Shown one piece after another: positions 4,902-5,027 of a stretch of 5,027 nucleotides of DNA. The number at the start of each line of letters is the position of its first letter. The stretch's first letter is position 1. This DNA is from Chloroflexota bacterium (GTDB lineage Bacteria > Chloroflexota > Limnocylindria > Limnocylindrales > CSP1-4). The stretch spans positions 1 to 5,027 of the forward strand of contig JAJYJR010000480.1 in assembly GCA_021789355.1 (NCBI GenBank), in the 5' to 3' direction. Both the position numbers and the translations under genes were made by a program. Under the pieces are notes generated by a model. It saw only the letters and a program-made list of their open reading frames with translations. It was not told the origin of the DNA and ran no database searches.

Positions 4902-5027
4902 TGGGGTGTGGCTCTCCTGGAGTGACCGAGATCAGGCAGCTGCCGGAATGACCCGGCCGGCGTAGCGGGATGCGTGGACCCGTTCGCGCTCGGCGGCGAG
5001 GTGATGATGCCAGTACTGCGCCCAGTC
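4902..5027 (-). repeat. Right copy of the terminal inverted repeat
   Basis: Bases 4902-5021 are the reverse complement of 1-120, and 5022-5027 extend the repeat beyond where the left copy is cut off. Read inward on the minus strand, the copy carries the same gene tail, stop and 30-base end. Both copies point into the window. Recombination between them could invert the roughly 4.8 kb in between. Confidence 0.93.
4932..5027 (-). CDS. C-terminal fragment of the repeat-borne gene, right copy
   Basis: The minus-strand frame is open from the window end to TGA at 4932-4934. It encodes Asp-Trp followed by the same 29 residues as the left copy, ending RVIPAAA. Identity of the two copies indicates recent duplication or ongoing homogenisation. 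The remainder of the gene lies outside the window. A transposase or recombinase is suggested by context only; no active-site residues are visible. Confidence 0.5.
   Translation of the reverse strand, partial: DWAQYWHHHLAAERERVHASRYAGRVIPAAA

Overview
The window is high-GC DNA with GC-rich codon use, an ECF sigma factor of actinobacterial style, and Ala/Gly/Arg-rich proteins. This suggests an actinomycete or other high-GC actinobacterium, but nothing here fixes the genus. Five complete protein genes lie between two inverted copies of a 120-base repeat that sit at the two ends of the window.

Layout. Bases 1-120 and 4902-5021 are perfect reverse complements. Each copy carries the last codons of the same outside gene, reading inward and stopping 30 bases before the repeat edge, which is how the end of an insertion sequence usually looks. 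Next to the left copy is a short tail of a reading frame (121-221) with no start of its own, possibly the remains of a gene cut by the repeat. About 210 bases of non-coding DNA follow.

The core is a tightly packed, same-strand trio. It comprises a LuxR/NarL-like DNA-binding protein with a receiver domain that has lost its phosphorylation residues (433-1062), an ECF-type sigma factor (1059-1748), and a single-pass membrane protein with six cysteines outside the membrane (1745-2707). Both junctions are ATGA overlaps, so the three are probably co-transcribed and translationally coupled. The third gene is in the position of an anti-sigma or sigma-partner protein but has no zinc anti-sigma motif. 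A reasonable reading is an envelope-sensing regulatory unit in which the membrane protein holds or tunes the sigma factor and the pseudo-receiver regulator adds another input.

After a 173-base gap comes a 490-residue polytopic membrane protein resembling GT-C (ArnT/PMT-like) glycosyltransferases (2881-4353). It is followed on the opposite strand by a small secreted tyrosine-rich protein (4347-4790), whose stop overlaps the stop of the membrane protein by 7 bases. These two envelope or secreted products could be targets of the sigma unit, but no shared promoter is visible. The segment looks like a regulator-plus-envelope cassette between two inverted repeat copies. It may be a composite mobile unit, an invertible segment, or a contig that ends where a multicopy element begins.
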